DNA of 64,000 nucleotides from Stigmatella ashevillena (GTDB lineage Bacteria; Myxococcota; Myxococcia; Myxococcales; Myxococcaceae): NCBI RefSeq assembly GCF_028368975.1, contig NZ_JAQNDM010000002.1, positions 1,488,001 to 1,552,000 of the forward strand, read 5' to 3'. Shown piece by piece: positions 18,086 to 27,115 of this stretch (position 1 is its first letter; each line of letters starts with the position of its first letter). The notes under the pieces were generated by a model. It saw only the letters and a program-made list of their open reading frames with translations, ran no database searches and was not told where the DNA came from. The position numbers and the translations under genes were made by a program.

Positions 18086-19207
18086 TCAGGCCAACCGCGC
18101 CAGGGACCAGCGCGACACGTCCCAAGGCACCGGCTGGTCCGTGGCCATCCACGCCGCGATGCGGCCCAGCAGCACGGTGAACTTGAACCCGTGCCCGCTC
18201 AGCCCTCCGAGCACCGTCACCCGGGGCTCTCCGGGCAGGGAGGCCACCACGAAGTCATGGTCCGGGCTCAGGGTGTAGAGGCACACCTTCTCGAGCACCA
18301 CGCGCGGCGACAACCCCGGCAAGTGCGCCGCGCAGGCCTGGCGCAGCGGCTCCCGGTCTGCCTCGTGGATGTTCCGATCGACCCGCTCGGGCTCTGTGGG
18401 CGAGCCCGGCTCGTGCCAAGCCACCTTCACCCCCGGCGCTTCCCCGTCATGAGGAAAGCCATAGAAGTTCGTGGCGAAGTCGATCCACACCGGGAACCGC
18501 CCCACGCCGAACCCCTCGAGAGGCGCCACGGGCTCGAAGTGGCAATACACCTGCCGGGTCACCGTGAGCGGAAGCGGGACGAACGGGGCCAGCAACCGCG
18601 CCGTCCAGGGGCCCGCCGAGACGACCAGCCGGTCGAAGCCGAGCACCTCGCCTCCCTCCAGCACCAGCGCCACGGCATCCGCACGCGGCTCGATGGACAC
18701 CACCCGGGCTCCCGCGCGAACCCGCGCGCCGTGGGCCTCGGCGAGGCGGAGGTTGGCACGCACGCAGGCGGAGGCCCGGAGAAAACCCGCCTCCGGCTCG
18801 AACACCGCCGACTCCCCCGGCAGCAGCCGGAACTCGGGAAACCGCCGCGCACAGGCGGCCGGGTCCAGCTCCTCGAAGGCAACGCCATTGTCGCCCAGGG
18901 CCTTGCGGATGGCCGCCATCTCCGAGTGCTCCGAAGGGCCAAAGAACAGGCCTCCCGTCCGGAGGAACAACGTCTCTCCCGCCTCACGCTCCAGCGCATC
19001 CCAGAGCGGGTACGCCGCCCCCATCAACGCCGTGTAGAGCCCGTCCGTATAGGTCTTCCGGATGATGCGCGACGTCCCATACGAGCTACCGCGATCATGA
19101 TCGGGCGTGAACTGCTCCACCACCGTGACGGCGTGCCCCTCTCGCGCGAGGAAGCGCGCCGCCGCACTGCCCACGCCACCTGCGCCCAGCACCGCGATGC
19201 GTGCCAT
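18086..19207 (-). CDS. FAD-dependent N-methyl amino acid oxidase (sarcosine oxidase / MTOX type)
   Basis: 373 residues from ATG 19207, which has AGGTGAT 4-6 bases upstream; a GTG two codons earlier is a weaker choice. The Rossmann FAD motif IAVLGAGGVGSAAARFLA starts at residue 3, followed by RGSSYGTSRIIRKTY, the flavin-contacting segment shared by monomeric sarcosine oxidase and N-methyltryptophan oxidase. The C-terminal LGGLSGHGFKF closes the FAD site; the usual covalent-FAD Cys before it was not identified with confidence. It oxidises N-methylated amino acids to aldehyde and peroxide in the family. The start lies next to the stop of the GST gene, so the two may be co-transcribed. Confidence 0.88.
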   Translation of the reverse strand: MARIAVLGAGGVGSAAARFLAREGHAVTVVEQFTPDHDRGSSYGTSRIIRKTYTDGLYTALMGAAYPLWDALEREAGETLFLRTGGLFFGPSEHSEMAAIRKALGDNGVAFEELDPAACARRFPEFRLLPGESAVFEPEAGFLRASACVRANLRLAEAHGARVRAGARVVSIEPRADAVALVLEGGEVLGFDRLVVSAGPWTARLLAPFVPLPLTVTRQVYCHFEPVAPLEGFGVGRFPVWIDFATNFYGFPHDGEAPGVKVAWHEPGSPTEPERVDRNIHEADREPLRQACAAHLPGLSPRVVLEKVCLYTLSPDHDFVVASLPGEPRVTVLGGLSGHGFKFTVLLGRIAAWMATDQPVPWDVSRWSLARLA

Positions 19208-19214
19208 GATCACC

Positions 19215-19886
19215 TCACTTCATCAGTTCGTAGGGACCGCCCTTCTGAAGGGCGCGCTGGTAGGCCGGACGGGCATGAATGCGCTCCGCGAACGCCCAGA
19301 GCTTCGGCCGGCGGGCATCCAACCCTGCCCGTGACACGGCCGCCTCCACCGGAAAGCTCATCTGGATGTCCGCGGCGGAGAACTCCTCGCCGGCGAACCA
19401 CGTGCTCTTGTTCAGCTCGCCCTCCATGAAGTCCAGGTGCAGCTGGGTCTGAGGGCCCACGAACGAGTCCTGCAGCTTGGCGGCCACTCCCTTCACGATG
19501 GGACGCACGAAGAAGGGCACCGGGGCGCTCCGAATGCGCGAGACGACCAGACCCATCAGCAAGGGAGGCATCACCGAGCCTTCCGCGTAGTGCATCCAGT
19601 AGGTGTAACGCAGGCTCTCGGGACTGCCGGGCGCAGGCTTCAGGCGGCCTTGTCCATAGCGGTCGACGAGGTATTCGATGATCGCGCCGGACTCGGCGAG
19701 GGTCTGCCCGCCATCGGTGATGACCGGTGACTTTCCGAGGGGATGGACGGCCTTCAAGGACGGCGGCGCCAGCATCGTCTGGGGGTCCCGCTCGTAGCGC
19801 CTCACCTCGTACTCGAGCCCCAGTTCCTCCAGGAGCCAGAGCACGCGCTGGGAGCGGGAGTTGTTGAGGTGGTGAACGAGGATCAT
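19215..19886 (-). CDS. glutathione S-transferase family protein
   Basis: 223 residues from ATG 19886 (MILVHHLNNSRSQRVLWLLEE). The thioredoxin-like N-domain has the glutathione-contact Ser/Arg region NNSRSQRVLW, the cis-Pro in GKSPVITDGGQTLAESGAI, and the usual E-S pair. The C-terminal all-helical domain ends at YQRALQKGGPYELMK. Its similarity is to GST classes described from proteobacteria and fungi (URE2p/GTT1-like). It is a cytoplasmic detoxification or thiol-transfer enzyme. It ends 7 bp before the oxidase start on the same strand, suggesting a two-gene operon GST > oxidase. Confidence 0.9.
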   Translation of the reverse strand: MILVHHLNNSRSQRVLWLLEELGLEYEVRRYERDPQTMLAPPSLKAVHPLGKSPVITDGGQTLAESGAIIEYLVDRYGQGRLKPAPGSPESLRYTYWMHYAEGSVMPPLLMGLVVSRIRSAPVPFFVRPIVKGVAAKLQDSFVGPQTQLHLDFMEGELNKSTWFAGEEFSAADIQMSFPVEAAVSRAGLDARRPKLWAFAERIHARPAYQRALQKGGPYELMK

Positions 19887-20000
19887 AAAACCGTGGCCTT
19901 TCCGGTGGGACTTCGCGCAAGGGTCCGGCCCCCTAACACAGCGATGCCAAGAGCTGATACCAGAACGGCTCCACCCGTCTTCCCAGGCTCTCTTTCGTCC

Positions 20001-21194
20001 ATGACCCAACTGAAACTGACGCGCCGACACTTCCTCTACCTCGCGGGGCTGGGCACCGCGGGAACGCTGCTGGCCTGCGGCGACGAGGAGTCGCCTGACC
20101 CCGAGAACCCTGATCCGCCCAAGGAGCTCTGGGTCTACGTGGGCACCTACACCACGGGCCAGGAGAGCCAGGGCATCTACCTGTGCCGGCTGGACCTGGA
20201 GACCGGCGTCCTCCAGCAAGTGGGCGTCACCCCTGGGGTGGCCGATCCCTCGTTCCTGGCCGTGGACGGCAAGCGGCGCTACCTCTACGCCGTCAACGAG
20301 CTGACGTCGTTCGAAGGCAAGCCCAGTGGCGCCGTGAGTGCCTTCACCATCCATCCCGAGACGCACGCGCTGACCTTCATCAACCAGCAAGCCACCCAGG
20401 GCGGCGCCCCCTGCCACCTGGAGGTGGATGCGAAGGATGGGTTCGTGCTGGTGGCCAACTACGTGGGAGGAAACGTCGCCGTCCTGCCCATTCAGGAAGG
20501 CGGCGGTCTCGGCCCCACCGTTGAGGTGAAACAGCACGAGGGCTCAGGCCCCAACACGGACCGCCAGGAAGGGCCCCACGCCCATCAGGTCCGGCTGGAT
20601 GCCACCCAAAAGTATGCCTTTGTCTCGGACCTGGGGACGGACAAGATCATGGTCTACCAGTTCGACGCCGGACGGGGAAAGCTCACCCCCCACCAGCCCG
20701 CGTCGGTGGCCACGCAACCCGGGGCAGGACCGCGTCACCTGACCTTCCACCCCAATGGACGCTTCGCCTTCAACATCAACGAGCTGAACTCCACCCTCAC
20801 CGCCTTTGCCTATGACAGCGCGCAGGGAACATTGACGCCGCTGCAAACCGTTCCGGCCCTGCCCGAGGGATTCACCGGTGCAAGCTATTGCGCGGACATC
20901 CATGTCAGCCCCGACGGCCGGTTCCTCTATGGCTCCAACCGCGGCCATGACAGCATCGTCGTGTATGCCATTGGGCCCTCGGGACAACTGACCTACGTGG
21001 AGCACGTGTCCACGCTCGGGCGCTGGCCGCGCAACTTCACCATTGACTCCACGGGCACCTATCTGCTGGTGGCCAACCAGCACACCCACTCCATCGTCAC
21101 CTTCCGGAGGGATGCCGAAACCGGAAAGCTGACCCCGGTGGGACAACCCCTGGAGATCCCTGCTCCCGTTTGCCTGCTCTTGGTTCCAGCCTAG
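20001..21194 (+). CDS. Tat-exported lactonase-family beta-propeller lipoprotein
   Basis: 397 residues. The start at 20001 gives MTQLKLTRRHFLYLAGLG, a twin-arginine signal, immediately followed by lipobox LLAC, so it should be folded before export and lipid-anchored. The mature part is the seven-bladed propeller of the 6-phosphogluconolactonase (Pgl/YbhE) family: LWVYVGTYTTG, GPHAHQVRLD, GAGPRHLTFHPNGRF, SPDGRFLYGSNRGHDSIVVY and WPRNFTIDSTG. Periplasmic location makes a role in the pentose pathway unlikely; hydrolysis of a sugar lactone is inferred. The frame continues upstream to 19743 but lacks signal-peptide logic there. Confidence 0.9.
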   Translation: MTQLKLTRRHFLYLAGLGTAGTLLACGDEESPDPENPDPPKELWVYVGTYTTGQESQGIYLCRLDLETGVLQQVGVTPGVADPSFLAVDGKRRYLYAVNELTSFEGKPSGAVSAFTIHPETHALTFINQQATQGGAPCHLEVDAKDGFVLVANYVGGNVAVLPIQEGGGLGPTVEVKQHEGSGPNTDRQEGPHAHQVRLDATQKYAFVSDLGTDKIMVYQFDAGRGKLTPHQPASVATQPGAGPRHLTFHPNGRFAFNINELNSTLTAFAYDSAQGTLTPLQTVPALPEGFTGASYCADIHVSPDGRFLYGSNRGHDSIVVYAIGPSGQLTYVEHVSTLGRWPRNFTIDSTGTYLLVANQHTHSIVTFRRDAETGKLTPVGQPLEIPAPVCLLLVPA

Positions 21195-21257
21195 GCATCG
21201 CACTCTGGATCACCTACACTTCACTGATACTTCTGAGAATTCCTGAGGAGCCTGTCT

Positions 21258-22523
21258 ATGTCTCGTCTTGGTCTCGCGCTCATGGGCTTTATCGTGTGCG
21301 CACCCGCCTTCGCATCCCCCCCCCCGCTGACCGAAGCGGATCAGCTCAAGGCTGTCACCGCGCCCGTCGCGGTGACGCGTGAGCATGTCCGTGCTGATAT
21401 TTATCACTACCAGTTCGAGTTCCGTGCCGGTTCCACCCCCAACGCGCGCATCCGCGTCCACCGCGTCGTCCGCGAACTCGCGCCGTGGCGGCCCCGTCCG
21501 ACCTCGCGCGCGGTCATGCTGCTTCACGGCGACTTCGCCAACTTCGTGACCAACTTCGTGCCGACGCTCGGCAACCCCGCCTCGTCGGCACCAGGACTCG
21601 CCCCGTATCTGGTGTCCCGCGGCATCGACACGTGGGGCGTTGATCGGCGCTGGACGCTGCCCACGGCCGACGGGGATATCTCGGATCTGGGCGGGATGGG
21701 CATCGACCAGGCGATTGGGGACACCGCTGCCGCGCTCGCATTCGCGCGGGCCACGCGGACCGTCACCGACCTGGATCCTGGCCGCATCGTGCTGGGCGGA
21801 TTCTCGCATGGCGCCCAGCTCACCTACGCCTATGCCGCCGCCGACGGCCGTCATGTCTCGGCGATCGCCGCGCTCGACATCTATTACGATATCGCACCCG
21901 AGGACACGGACCTGCGGGCCCTGGCGTGCGCCAATGCCGAGGCGGAACGCGACGCGCTCTCCCAAGGAGTGACCGACTCCGACAACAGCTTCTTCATCGC
22001 GGCGGGCGAGCTGGCCCGGAGCACGCCCGATGAGGTGTCCCCCCTGTTCCCCTCCTACACGAACCGCGGAGTCCTGCTCACGCTGTCAGGGATGACCTAC
22101 ATCCTCGCGCCGTACACACCGCTGTACCATTTGAGCGCGCCGTCCCTCGACACCGAGGGCAACGTCACGGCACTGCGTGAATCCTCCGAAGACACCGTGA
22201 GCGCATGGTTCGCCAGCGCGCCGCCGCACCAGTCCATGCGGGAGACTGCGGAGTTCGACGAGATCTGGTGCGGCACGTCACAGCGCCCCGGACTTGCGAA
22301 CATCCGCGTCCCGTTGTTCTACCTTGGCGCCGCGGGCGCATTCGGTGACCACGGCCTGTACTCGACGACCCGGGTGTCATCGGCCGATGTCACGACGCTC
22401 GTCGTCCGGCGGTTCGGGCCAGACCGGACCGCCGAGGACTTTGGCCACGGCGATCTTTTGTACGCGGCCGATGCGCCAGAGCTCGCTTGGCGGCCACTCG
22501 CGGCGTGGTTGCTGCGTCACTGA
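21258..22523 (+). CDS. secreted alpha/beta hydrolase
   Basis: 421 residues with a signal peptide (MSRLGLALMGFIVCAPAFAS). The alpha/beta-hydrolase fold is suggested by AVMLLHGDFANF (oxyanion loop) and nucleophile elbow GGFSHGAQLTYA; a late DFGHGDLLYA supplies a candidate catalytic His. AGGAG lies 8 bases before the ATG. The substrate is unknown; esterase or lipase-like activity outside the inner membrane is a reasonable inference. Codon choice has more ACG/GTC-rich stretches than neighbours, but nothing clearly foreign. It converges with the small lipoprotein gene 2 bp away. Confidence 0.85.
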   Translation: MSRLGLALMGFIVCAPAFASPPPLTEADQLKAVTAPVAVTREHVRADIYHYQFEFRAGSTPNARIRVHRVVRELAPWRPRPTSRAVMLLHGDFANFVTNFVPTLGNPASSAPGLAPYLVSRGIDTWGVDRRWTLPTADGDISDLGGMGIDQAIGDTAAALAFARATRTVTDLDPGRIVLGGFSHGAQLTYAYAAADGRHVSAIAALDIYYDIAPEDTDLRALACANAEAERDALSQGVTDSDNSFFIAAGELARSTPDEVSPLFPSYTNRGVLLTLSGMTYILAPYTPLYHLSAPSLDTEGNVTALRESSEDTVSAWFASAPPHQSMRETAEFDEIWCGTSQRPGLANIRVPLFYLGAAGAFGDHGLYSTTRVSSADVTTLVVRRFGPDRTAEDFGHGDLLYAADAPELAWRPLAAWLLRH

Positions 22524-22525
22524 CG

Positions 22526-22780
22526 CTAGTGAAGGCACGTCTTCGTCGAGGGATCACACTCCAGACCGCTGTAACAGACGTTGTCCGCACAACACCGTTG
22601 CTTGAAATACCCACAGCCCGGGGGAATCCTGGTGGCAGAGACGCTTTCAGAAACAGTCTCTGCCACGGGAGCGGCTTCTGCCTCGCTCGGGCTGGCCTCT
22701 TCGGGAGCCATGCCGCCACAGGCGACGGTGGCGGTCATTCCCATCCAAACGCAGACATTTCTCAGAAGGCGCAGCGTCAT
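22526..22780 (-). CDS. small Cys-rich lipoprotein
   Basis: 84 residues, unknown function. A signal peptide with lipobox (MGMTATVAC) is followed by a Glu/Ala/Ser-rich spacer and a C-terminal cluster of six cysteines (CGYFKQRCCADNVCYSGLEC...TCLH), a knottin-like pattern seen in many myxobacterial surface lipoproteins. AGGAGGGG lies 6 bases before the ATG, a strong ribosome-binding site. It begins 12 bp after the kinase remnant stop on the same strand, so it may once have been expressed from the kinase promoter. Confidence 0.78.
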   Translation of the reverse strand: MTLRLLRNVCVWMGMTATVACGGMAPEEASPSEAEAAPVAETVSESVSATRIPPGCGYFKQRCCADNVCYSGLECDPSTKTCLH

Positions 22781-22792
22781 CGAGAACCCCTC

Positions 22793-23911
22793 CTAACGTG
22801 GGTCCGAGGTGTTGGGCCTCGGAAGTACAAGCACGGGAAGGTAACAGGCCCCGTTCCAATCGTAAAAACCCTCTCCGCAGGGCGGCGAGACTTGAACGAA
22901 TTCAGCCCAGCACCCGCCCCGGATGTTGGTCTGATTGCGAGGACACGGTGGACGGCGCTGGCCCGGCAAAGGCCCCTTGGGCATGTCCAGGCTCAGCTCG
23001 CTGGGCTCAGAGGCTCGTACCTCGTTGGCCGGCGACTCCTCCACGGCCGCGTCCGCCACGCCCCCAGTTCCGCCATCCCTCATCCCGGAGGGGGGCACCC
23101 AGAACCCCTCCACCTTCAAGATCGCCGAGAGCAGCAGGAGAAGCCCGACGGCCAAGGGAAGGAGCCCCAGAGACCCAGAATCTCCCTGACCTGAGACAGG
23201 GGCGGGTGCGCTCCTGATGTCTACGGGCACGAGGGACCGGCTTGGGCCGAGCAGCACATCAGCCTCTGCGGTCTCGGCCACGGCCTCCATGGCGGCGGCC
23301 AGCTCGCCGGGGCTGCCTCGGTCTTGGGGCCTGTCGGAAAGCATGCGGAGAATGAGCGACTCCAACGCGGGCGCCAGCGGCTTCAGCTGGCTCGGAGGCA
23401 CCCATACCTCCTGGGTGTCGCGCCCATCATCGCCCACGATGGAGGGGGCCGTCGCCAGGGGTGGATAGATTCCCGTGCACAGGCGATAGGCCGTCACCCC
23501 CAGCGCATACACGTCATCCGCGGGTGTGGCCTTGTAAGAGGTGTCGGCCCCAAAGCGGTGGTTCCAGTGGAACCGCAACGCCTGGGGGCTGCGGTAGACC
23601 TTGGTGCCGGGAGCCAACAACCCCTCGGTCAGAGGAGCAGCGCCCTCCCAGGTGCCGCACCCGAAGTCCATGAGGAAAACACGGCCTTCGGGGCTGACCA
23701 GGACGTTGTCCCCTTTCACGTCACGGTGCGTCCCCCCGGTCGCGTGTGTGGCTTCCAGGGCCCGCGCCACCTGGGCCAGCACCCGCAGCACCTGACGGGA
23801 GGTGAACGGATGCGCCTCTGCCGGGTAGCGCGCCAGCTTGAGGGCCACCGTCTTGGGAAAGAGCCGCCCCGTCCGGTGCGCCCGATAGACCGCCCCATAC
23901 GAGCCGTAGCC
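22793..23911 (-). pseudogene. Ser/Thr protein kinase, 5' end lost at a junction
   Basis: The frame encodes a Hanks-type kinase from the glycine loop onward: GYGSYGAVYRAHRTG (GxGxxGxV), VALKLARYP (the ATP-binding Lys), HRDVKGDNVL (catalytic loop), MDFGCGTW (DFG) and DDVYALGVTAYRL. A membrane helix follows (LLPLAVGLLLLLSAIL), then a Cys-containing extracellular tail. No usable start codon with an N-terminal kinase sequence exists before the loop: upstream of ~23911 the DNA becomes a carbohydrate-binding gene on the other strand. The first in-frame GTG (23848) lies inside VALK, so any product lacks the glycine loop. Probably inactive. Confidence 0.7.
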
Positions 23912-24426
23912 AGCTTCTTCACGTCCTCCAATGGAACCACCTGGAATCCCGTCACGGTTGCCGTGGAGAACGTCGACAGCAATTGGAAGCGGGCCGTGTA
24001 CACGGCCAAGCGTATGTCGACCGGGCGGACAGCTGGGCCTTCACCCACCTGCACTCTCCGGAGATGACCCTCGATACGGCCAACGGCGCGAAGTTCGCGG
24101 GGGATGAGTCGCGATACATGCGCACCACGGCGGGCAATCAATCGATCCAGTGGCGCAAGTACGGCATGTCCTTGTTCAACATCTCTGCCTACTACTGGCC
24201 GGACGAGCCCATCTCGCACTTCTTCTTCGAGGTCTCCCCGGACGGCTCCACCTGGACGCACGTCAACCCGAGGATCTTCCCCGGAAGCACCGCCACCGAT
24301 GGGAACTGGCAGCGGTACTGGTACACCCTGTCGGGCCTGGAAGGCATGAACTACGTCAAGGTGACGTGGAACAACCGCACGGGGAAAGCCTTCTCGCCCC
24401 AGATTGGCCAGGCCGTCCTCCGGTAG
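23905..24426 (+). pseudogene. remnant of a secreted carbohydrate-active protein (C-terminal repeats)
   Basis: Two frames of the + strand encode pieces of the same ~120-residue beta-sandwich repeat that ends many secreted glycosidases. The first piece (SFFTSSNGTTWNPVTVAV...NWKRAVYT, 23909-~24000) has lost its beginning and end. The second (from ~24010: DSWAFTHLHS...FFFEVSPDGSTWTHV...GNWQRYWYTL...VKVTWNN...PQIGQAVLR, stop at 24426) is complete but in another frame. The catalytic domain and start are absent. It begins exactly where the opposite-strand kinase loses its own 5' end, so both were probably cut by a single rearrangement. Confidence 0.68.
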
Positions 24427-24435
24427 TCCACCTGC

Positions 24436-24777
24436 TCAGCGGCAGTCTGGATCTCGGAGACAGAGCTGGTTGCAGCAATTGTCCTGCGCACACGTACACT
24501 GCGGGATGGTGAAGCCACAATTCTTCGTGACCCCGTTGCACGTCACGCTTCCGACGCTGGCCGTACTGACGGAGCACGCTCCGGCCGAGCCGCTGCATGA
24601 CACGATCGAGCCACTCGCACAGGTGAGGCTCACCGTGCAGTCGCCAGTCAGTGCGGACTCTTGCGTTGCGAAGGTTTGCTCGGGGGGCATGGCTGCATCT
24701 CCTGGCTCATCCGACATGGAACCACAGGAGGTCAACACCGCCACCGTCAACACAACCATCCCAGCCAGTGTCTTCAT
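24436..24777 (-). CDS. small Cys-rich lipoprotein
   Basis: 113 residues, unknown function. The start at 24777 gives MKTLAGMVVLTVAVLTSCGS, a lipoprotein signal, and AAGGAGAG sits 6 bases upstream. The mature part has ATQESAL followed by eleven cysteines in short Ser/Thr/Gly-rich segments (CTVSLTCASGSIVSCSG, CNGVTKNCGF, CTCAQDNCCNQLC). The pattern resembles a family of myxobacterial outer-surface lipoproteins that share the ESAL start to the mature region. It ends 10 bp from the convergent carbohydrate-protein remnant. Bases 24778-24960 contain no gene. Confidence 0.75.
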   Translation of the reverse strand: MKTLAGMVVLTVAVLTSCGSMSDEPGDAAMPPEQTFATQESALTGDCTVSLTCASGSIVSCSGSAGACSVSTASVGSVTCNGVTKNCGFTIPQCTCAQDNCCNQLCLRDPDCR

Positions 24778-24960
24778 GAACGTCTCTCCTTCATCGAGGC
24801 ATTGAATGAATGCTCCTCCGCGGATGCAGCGAAGGTGCCAAACCCGGAGCCAATGCCTCACACCGTCATAACCCGACACAGCCGCCATCATTGTTTAATC
24901 CCACAAGAACGGCTGTGGCCTGATCGGCTACAGATGAACGCCAGGTTGTGACTTCTGGCG

Positions 24961-26382
24961 CTACTGACCGGGCCAGAGGGTCTCAATGGACGGTGGGTCA
25001 GCCTGGGGAGGGATCGACTGCTCGAACTGGAAGACGTGGGTTGGGTCCCAGGCGCTCTTGACGGCGCGCAGCCGGGCGACGTTATCGCCGTAGTACATGC
25101 TCAGATACCCGAAGTTCCCCGAGGAGCGGCTGCCCAGATCCAGGTCAACGAAGTTGACGTAAGCGCCATCGGTGTACTCTTGCAGTGCTGTCCGCAGGCT
25201 GCGGGTCCACTGAGCGGCACTCTGGCCAGCCGGGGCATTGCGCCCGTCCTGCCAGCTACCGCCGAACTCGAGGATGAACTGGGCCCGGCGGTGAGCGAAG
25301 GCACTGCTGGTGGGGGGAACGCTGGCCATGGCGCCGCCAAAGCTCTGCATCCAGATATCGCAACTGACGCCCGTTGGCGCGGAGGTGATGGCCTCTTGGA
25401 TGATGGCGAGCGCAGGGTCGGGCAGGGGCTGGTAGACGAAGGCGCCGCTGGTCTTGAACGGATGGTCGCACTGGATGTCGAAGCTGTTGAAATACACGGT
25501 GGACATGTACCAGGACATCGGTTCGAGCCGTACCGGGTGGAGCGGCGGGCACTCGGCCATCCAGGGCTGCAAGAGCGCACGGAGTTCATCGACGGTGCCC
25601 AGATAGACGCCCTCAGAGTGCAACGATTTGTCGGACGAGAACGTGAGCTGGCAGGTCAGGCGGGTATCACGGAGGGTGGGTGCCCAGCTCTGCCAGTAGC
25701 GCATCACGGACGGAAATTGATCCGCAGACCAGCTCAGCGCGTAGACCACTACCTGAGAGACGGAAACCAGTTGGAGCGTGAAGGCCGTGATGATGCCAAA
25801 GTTGCCACCACCGCTCCCCCTGAGCGCCCAGTACAGATCAGCATTCGTGGTGGCGTTGGCTTCCACCACATCGCCAGCCGCGGTAACCATCTGGATGCTG
25901 CTGACCCGGTCGATGGCCAAGCCGAAAGCACGGGTCAGCATTCCAATGCCGCCCCCCTGCAGCACGCCTGCGATACCGGCGCTGGCCATGGTGCCAAGGG
26001 GAAAGGCGTATGTGTTATCCGCCCCCAGCAGATTCCACATCGCCTGCTGCGTCAAGCCGGCACCCACCCGGGCGGTGGCCGCAGAGGAATCGATGCTGGC
26101 CGCCGTCAGACCGCTGACGTCGATGATCAGCCCGTCATCCATCACGGAGAGCTCTTCATAGCTGTGGCGCCCGCTGCGGACCCGAAAAGGGATACCCTGG
26201 CTGCTCACGCATTTGACAGCGTTCTGCACGTCCTCGACGTTCTGGCAGAAGACCAGGGCCGCAGGAGACCGGGTGTACCGGGTGTTGTAGTTGGTCCTAT
26301 CAATGTTGTAATTCAAGTCGCTGGGCAGCACGACTTTGCCGGTGAGGCATGACCAATCTCCGTCGTGAGGCATCTTCGGCAC
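24961..26382 (-). CDS. FAD-binding oxidoreductase with berberine-bridge (BBE) C-terminus
   Basis: 473 residues. The PCMH-type FAD domain has FRVRSGRHSYE, where the His is the expected 8-alpha covalent FAD attachment site, and the GGGIGMLTRAFGLAIDRV segment. The second covalent site (6-S-cysteinyl) of bicovalent BBE enzymes is missing: the aligned loop reads PLGTMASAGIAGVLQGGG without Cys. The C-terminal BBE element is YGDNVARLRAVKSAWDPTHVF. These enzymes oxidise sugars, alcohols or secondary metabolites. No signal peptide. GTG 26382 (AAGGA upstream) or ATG 26373 (AGGGAG upstream) may be the start. It is not near other biosynthetic genes. Confidence 0.88.
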   Translation of the reverse strand: MPKMPHDGDWSCLTGKVVLPSDLNYNIDRTNYNTRYTRSPAALVFCQNVEDVQNAVKCVSSQGIPFRVRSGRHSYEELSVMDDGLIIDVSGLTAASIDSSAATARVGAGLTQQAMWNLLGADNTYAFPLGTMASAGIAGVLQGGGIGMLTRAFGLAIDRVSSIQMVTAAGDVVEANATTNADLYWALRGSGGGNFGIITAFTLQLVSVSQVVVYALSWSADQFPSVMRYWQSWAPTLRDTRLTCQLTFSSDKSLHSEGVYLGTVDELRALLQPWMAECPPLHPVRLEPMSWYMSTVYFNSFDIQCDHPFKTSGAFVYQPLPDPALAIIQEAITSAPTGVSCDIWMQSFGGAMASVPPTSSAFAHRRAQFILEFGGSWQDGRNAPAGQSAAQWTRSLRTALQEYTDGAYVNFVDLDLGSRSSGNFGYLSMYYGDNVARLRAVKSAWDPTHVFQFEQSIPPQADPPSIETLWPGQ

Positions 26383-26563
26383 TCCCTTCCTTGTAGGAGC
26401 GCCAACTTGCTACCTGCACCGACTTCTGGCTGTGAAGCTCTTCATACTTTTACGATGAGGTGAATCATTGCCCTCCAGAGCCTCGACGCTACGGGCCAGC
26501 CAAGCTCGACCGGATGCTTTACAGCGTTTTCTTCTACCCAATATTGAGGTAACATCAGCGGCT

Positions 26564-27115
26564 ATGCCCAGCTCGCGTGTCCTAGGACTATGCTTGGTGC
26601 TGTACGTGGTGGCCCCCACCTTGGCACAGAGTTCTGTACCGCACATCGCCGTATCGCAAGTAACAGGGATTACGGACTCTGCACGAGCAAAGGTGCTCTC
26701 GCACTTGGCGAGCGGAGAATGGGCGAAGGCCATTCAAGCCTACGAAGTCGCCACTGGGCTCAAAGCACCTTTATGGCTCACAGGGTTTAAAGCCATATTC
26801 AGCGCGAGCAATCAGCTGGCTGGCTCGTGCCAGGGAGTGGCAAGGAGTATTCACTCTACGTTCACGCAGCTCGGTGGCAGGCCAGAGTACGTCAAGCTCC
26901 TCACCTCAGACCGGGAGAGATTCCCGAACATGATCTTCAAGCTGGACAACGGCAAGGATGCGAACGTCTCACTGAATGGCTTTCATGTGGTGGTTCGGAT
27001 GAGCGGTCGCGCATATGACGCATATACAGGTGCCTCAGGACTGCCCTGGGCAGAATACCTGGGCCGCTTGGGTTCGCGTGCGCCCATCCTTGAACAGGTC
27101 GCGGAGTCACCATGA
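26564..27115 (+). CDS. papain-fold toxin-like secreted protein
   Basis: 183 residues from ATG 26564, which gives a signal peptide (MPSSRVLGLCLVLYVVAPTLA). A TTG at 26468 with GAGGTGA upstream is an alternative start. The C-terminal ~100 residues carry a putative papain-like triad: C89 (AGSCQGVARS), H141 (GFHVVVRM) and D152 (YDAYTG), in the order and spacing of the papain-fold toxin-2 (Tox-PL-2) domains found at the tips of polymorphic toxins. It stands alone without a large delivery protein. The stop overlaps the next gene by 4 bp, as toxin-immunity pairs often do. Family placement is by motif only. Confidence 0.6.
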   Translation: MPSSRVLGLCLVLYVVAPTLAQSSVPHIAVSQVTGITDSARAKVLSHLASGEWAKAIQAYEVATGLKAPLWLTGFKAIFSASNQLAGSCQGVARSIHSTFTQLGGRPEYVKLLTSDRERFPNMIFKLDNGKDANVSLNGFHVVVRMSGRAYDAYTGASGLPWAEYLGRLGSRAPILEQVAESP

